The notes under the pieces are model-generated. The model made no database searches. It was not told the DNA's origin and saw nothing but the letters and a program-made list of their open reading frames with translations. From Primula veris (taxonomy: Eukaryota > Streptophyta > Magnoliopsida > Ericales > Primulaceae): a DNA stretch of 64,000 nucleotides. The stretch spans positions 10,379,992-10,443,991 of the forward strand of contig OY821746.1 in NCBI GenBank assembly GCA_963682055.1. The letters run 5' to 3'. This document shows positions 61,651 through 64,000 of this stretch, one piece after another (within the stretch, counting starts at the first letter, position 1; each line of letters starts with the position of its first letter). The translations under genes and the position numbers were made by a program.

Positions 61651-64000
61651 TTAGTTAGACTTGAGGGAGTCTATGCACTTACTTATCACTAAGTGCAGTT
61701 TTGGGGATCAAGCTAAGACTGAGTGGGTTATGCCACGTTACTTCACGTCGTTCCTTATTAATGGTAACGTATAAATCTCCCCCTAACGATGGGGAGAACA
61801 GTCTTAGCGATGTCACTTTTGCATATTATGCGGTAAAGAGATCGCTTGCCAATGTTACTCTATCAAATCATAGGCATGAGATTCATAATCGACTTATGTC
61901 CCCTTCAGAGGTCCATATTTTGAACGCTATAGCGGCTCAATCAAAATATTAATTAATCACTCTAATCACGCGTTAATATGAGACTTCTGGCTCATAACCA
62001 GTAACCAACTGGTACGCATTTAGTGTTTTGAGTGACTATGGGCCTCCGACGGACCAATGCAGCAAAATAGTATGACCCCACACGGAAATATAAATCTTAG
62101 TGCGCAAGACCAAGAAGTGCGTGCAACCATTTGCAGTCGCATCATCAAACTTTCCGTGAGTCCATTTGGGTCTGAACATAATCGACAGGATGTTCAATTT
62201 CAATTTCCAAACTCAAGTAATTCAAATCGAAATTTCGATTCTTACTCTTCAGAATTATCAAGTCGACTAGACTTTTCAGGATAATCCGGATCATGAGCCA
62301 TCAACTTAATGATAGGGCTAAAAGTTTGGAAAGTGCTGCATTTATGTGGACAACTTTAAAATGTGACCATATTGTCGATGCATCAACCATAACCATTTAT
62401 ATTTATGGTCCGTCTTATGGTTGGATAAGTCCACAATAACTCCTTCAATTCTTTACAAGAATTCTACGAGTTCATTTCATGATCTTTACACATATTAGTC
62501 TTTTAAAGTGAGCATTAGTAGCATGAATTTCGGATTAATCATGAAATATATTCTCAAAGAGAATCCAAATGCGATGCGATTATAAATCAAGCATTGTCTT
62601 TTGACCCGGGAATATCTCATCCGGTCAATGCCACAATATCAAAATGCCCTTATCAATCGACGACATGCGAATGATAGTACAGACAATCATGTCTTAGCAT
62701 CTAAATCATTTATCATTTTGACGACAGGAGAAATGATAAGGTAACTTTAAATGCTTTAAAGAATGTGGTAGAAACCACTTGAAAGACATTTCAATTCCTC
62801 TAAAATACGCTTTTGGTCGTATTGAATGGAGGCTATGTAAAGAAATTTCAATTCTTTGATGAGCTATTACCAGATAACACTGGTTTTCTCGAATATTTTA
62901 TAACTCAACAAGGTACGGCAGGACCTATATGAGTATAAGACCTCATATTTGACAAGTCAATTTGGTTTTACCAAAGATTTTGATTTGGAACGACAGGTCC
63001 AGAATCGTTGTCACTGAGTACTCTTTTAGGCAATTAGTTGGTGAAATTATGTGGTACACTGTTACCCACTATTTCCAAAAAAATCAACTACCCCACAAGT
63101 ATTACCTAAAATTTCATAATTTAAAGTTTGGTCACATTTGTCAAAGGAATTTGCTCAAAACACTTTAAATTATTTCGAGAAATTTCGTAAACAGGCAAAC
63201 CATAATCCAAAAGTATGTCCAAATGGAAAAATCATAATCCAAATGGAAAAAACATAATCCATATGAGCGAAAAAATGGCTCAATGATTTATCAAAATCAA
63301 TAAAGAAAGGTATCAAACTCATTTGAGCCACAAAATCGGGGTTCTCAAGAGTTTCCTTTCAATTAACTTTAACCACATTAGCATCGGTTTTTCCACCTTT
63401 ATAATAGTTGTGAACTATTTAAGGAGTAACCGTGCATGACCTTTGTCTTTATAGCATAGAGTTGGCTCCTTGAGCATTATCTCTTGTTTTGTGACAACGG
63501 GCCATATTGTTCCTTTCAATTACTGTCTTGGAGCCACAGGTTTTCGATTTTGACGATTGTCTAAAATCTCGCTTGGCTAGGCGATTCATTGGGATCACGA
63601 CAGTTCGAGACAAATAACAATTGTCTCGGTTCTCGATTCATGGAAAAAAATGTACACGAAGAGCATTAATATCAGGCAAACAATTCGCCATTGACCCAAT
63701 AAGATTAAAACTACTCACCGGGGCAATTTTCTTATCCAATAACAGATGGGCGATAAAGGAACATGGTGAATATAAATTCACGATACTACTTATGGAATAC
63801 AATTTCCAAGCTAGTATTTTGGTGAATGATTGCTCCAATATGTCAATTTCAGACATTTGTTCACCATAGACGTCATCACGTCTTAAATGTGGCGGCGGAA
63901 TAAAATCAATGCCTTAGCATTCATCCTGAGGGTAACAACAAACTCGTGTTTTACTCATCAAAGATGACATCAAAAAAATAATTTTGGCATCACATTTTCA

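Larger units (their letters stand above)
59103..64000 (-). mobile_element. Decayed Ty1/copia element (runs off the right edge)
   Basis: The minus strand carries pol remnants in the normal order but with many stops and frameshifts. An integrase-to-RT linker lies at 61456-61650. RNase H pieces lie at about 60073-60164 (DAGYLSDPHKG and, in another frame, AISWRSL). A pol-to-LTR spacer and a short LTR follow. No long frame remains. Upstream pol should continue to the window edge, but I could not read it reliably beyond about 62 kb. Confidence 0.65.

Overview
This is nuclear DNA of a flowering plant, most likely a eudicot. The genes are split by AT-rich introns. The proteins belong to plant families: a TMN/TM9SF nonaspanin, a RABB1-type Rab2 GTPase, a COL9/COL10-type CONSTANS-like factor, a XERICO-type RING-H2 protein and a RALF-like peptide. 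About half of the window is transposable-element debris (Ty1/copia LTR elements, Helitrons, MITEs, foldback elements). I cannot name the species.

Layout. 1-2578: the 3' part of a plus-strand Ty1/copia element, ending in a 1.65-kb LTR that sits inside the last coding segment of a TMN gene (2546-4444, minus). 4445-10010: TMN leader and upstream region, with a hAT-like MITE holding a tRNA-like core, a ~359-bp tandem repeat, three phased W-boxes and an inverted-repeat MITE. 10011-14985: a four-exon PHD-finger plus Myb (TRF-like) gene on the plus strand. 15877-19983: a complete six-exon Rab2/RABB1 gene on the minus strand, with one GC-AG intron. 20-30 kb: no recognisable gene; MITEs, two foldback elements and copy A of an apparently unnamed terminal-inverted-repeat element. 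30.5-35.7 kb: a four-coding-exon COL9/10-like gene (plus). 36.6-38.5 kb: copy B of the unnamed element. 38646-44992: a whole Ty1/copia element (minus) with matching target-site duplications, an internal inverted duplication of its reverse-transcriptase region, and two Helitrons inside one LTR. 46.4-50.25 kb: a diverged tandem repeat with a third Helitron in one copy. 50.5-52.8 kb: XERICO-like gene (plus) with a long leader intron. 53961-55649: intronless type II membrane protein with an O-fucosyltransferase-like lumenal region (minus). 57905-58225: RALF-like peptide gene (minus). 59103-64000: a decayed minus-strand Ty1/copia element running off the window.

The genes are separate transcription units and do not form a pathway. 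Three have signalling themes: XERICO-like (abscisic acid/gibberellin), RALF-like (cell-surface peptide) and COL9/10-like (light/flowering). TMN, Rab2 and the O-fucosyltransferase-like protein act in the secretory pathway. I found no clear new biological system. The strongest unusual items are: the TMN gene whose last helix and sorting signal were replaced by LTR sequence; the 410-bp inverted duplication inside a copia element; the two-copy element carrying an AGTCTG-type minisatellite; and the paired Helitrons in an LTR. Exon borders were set by eye from splice consensus and reading frame, without transcript data.
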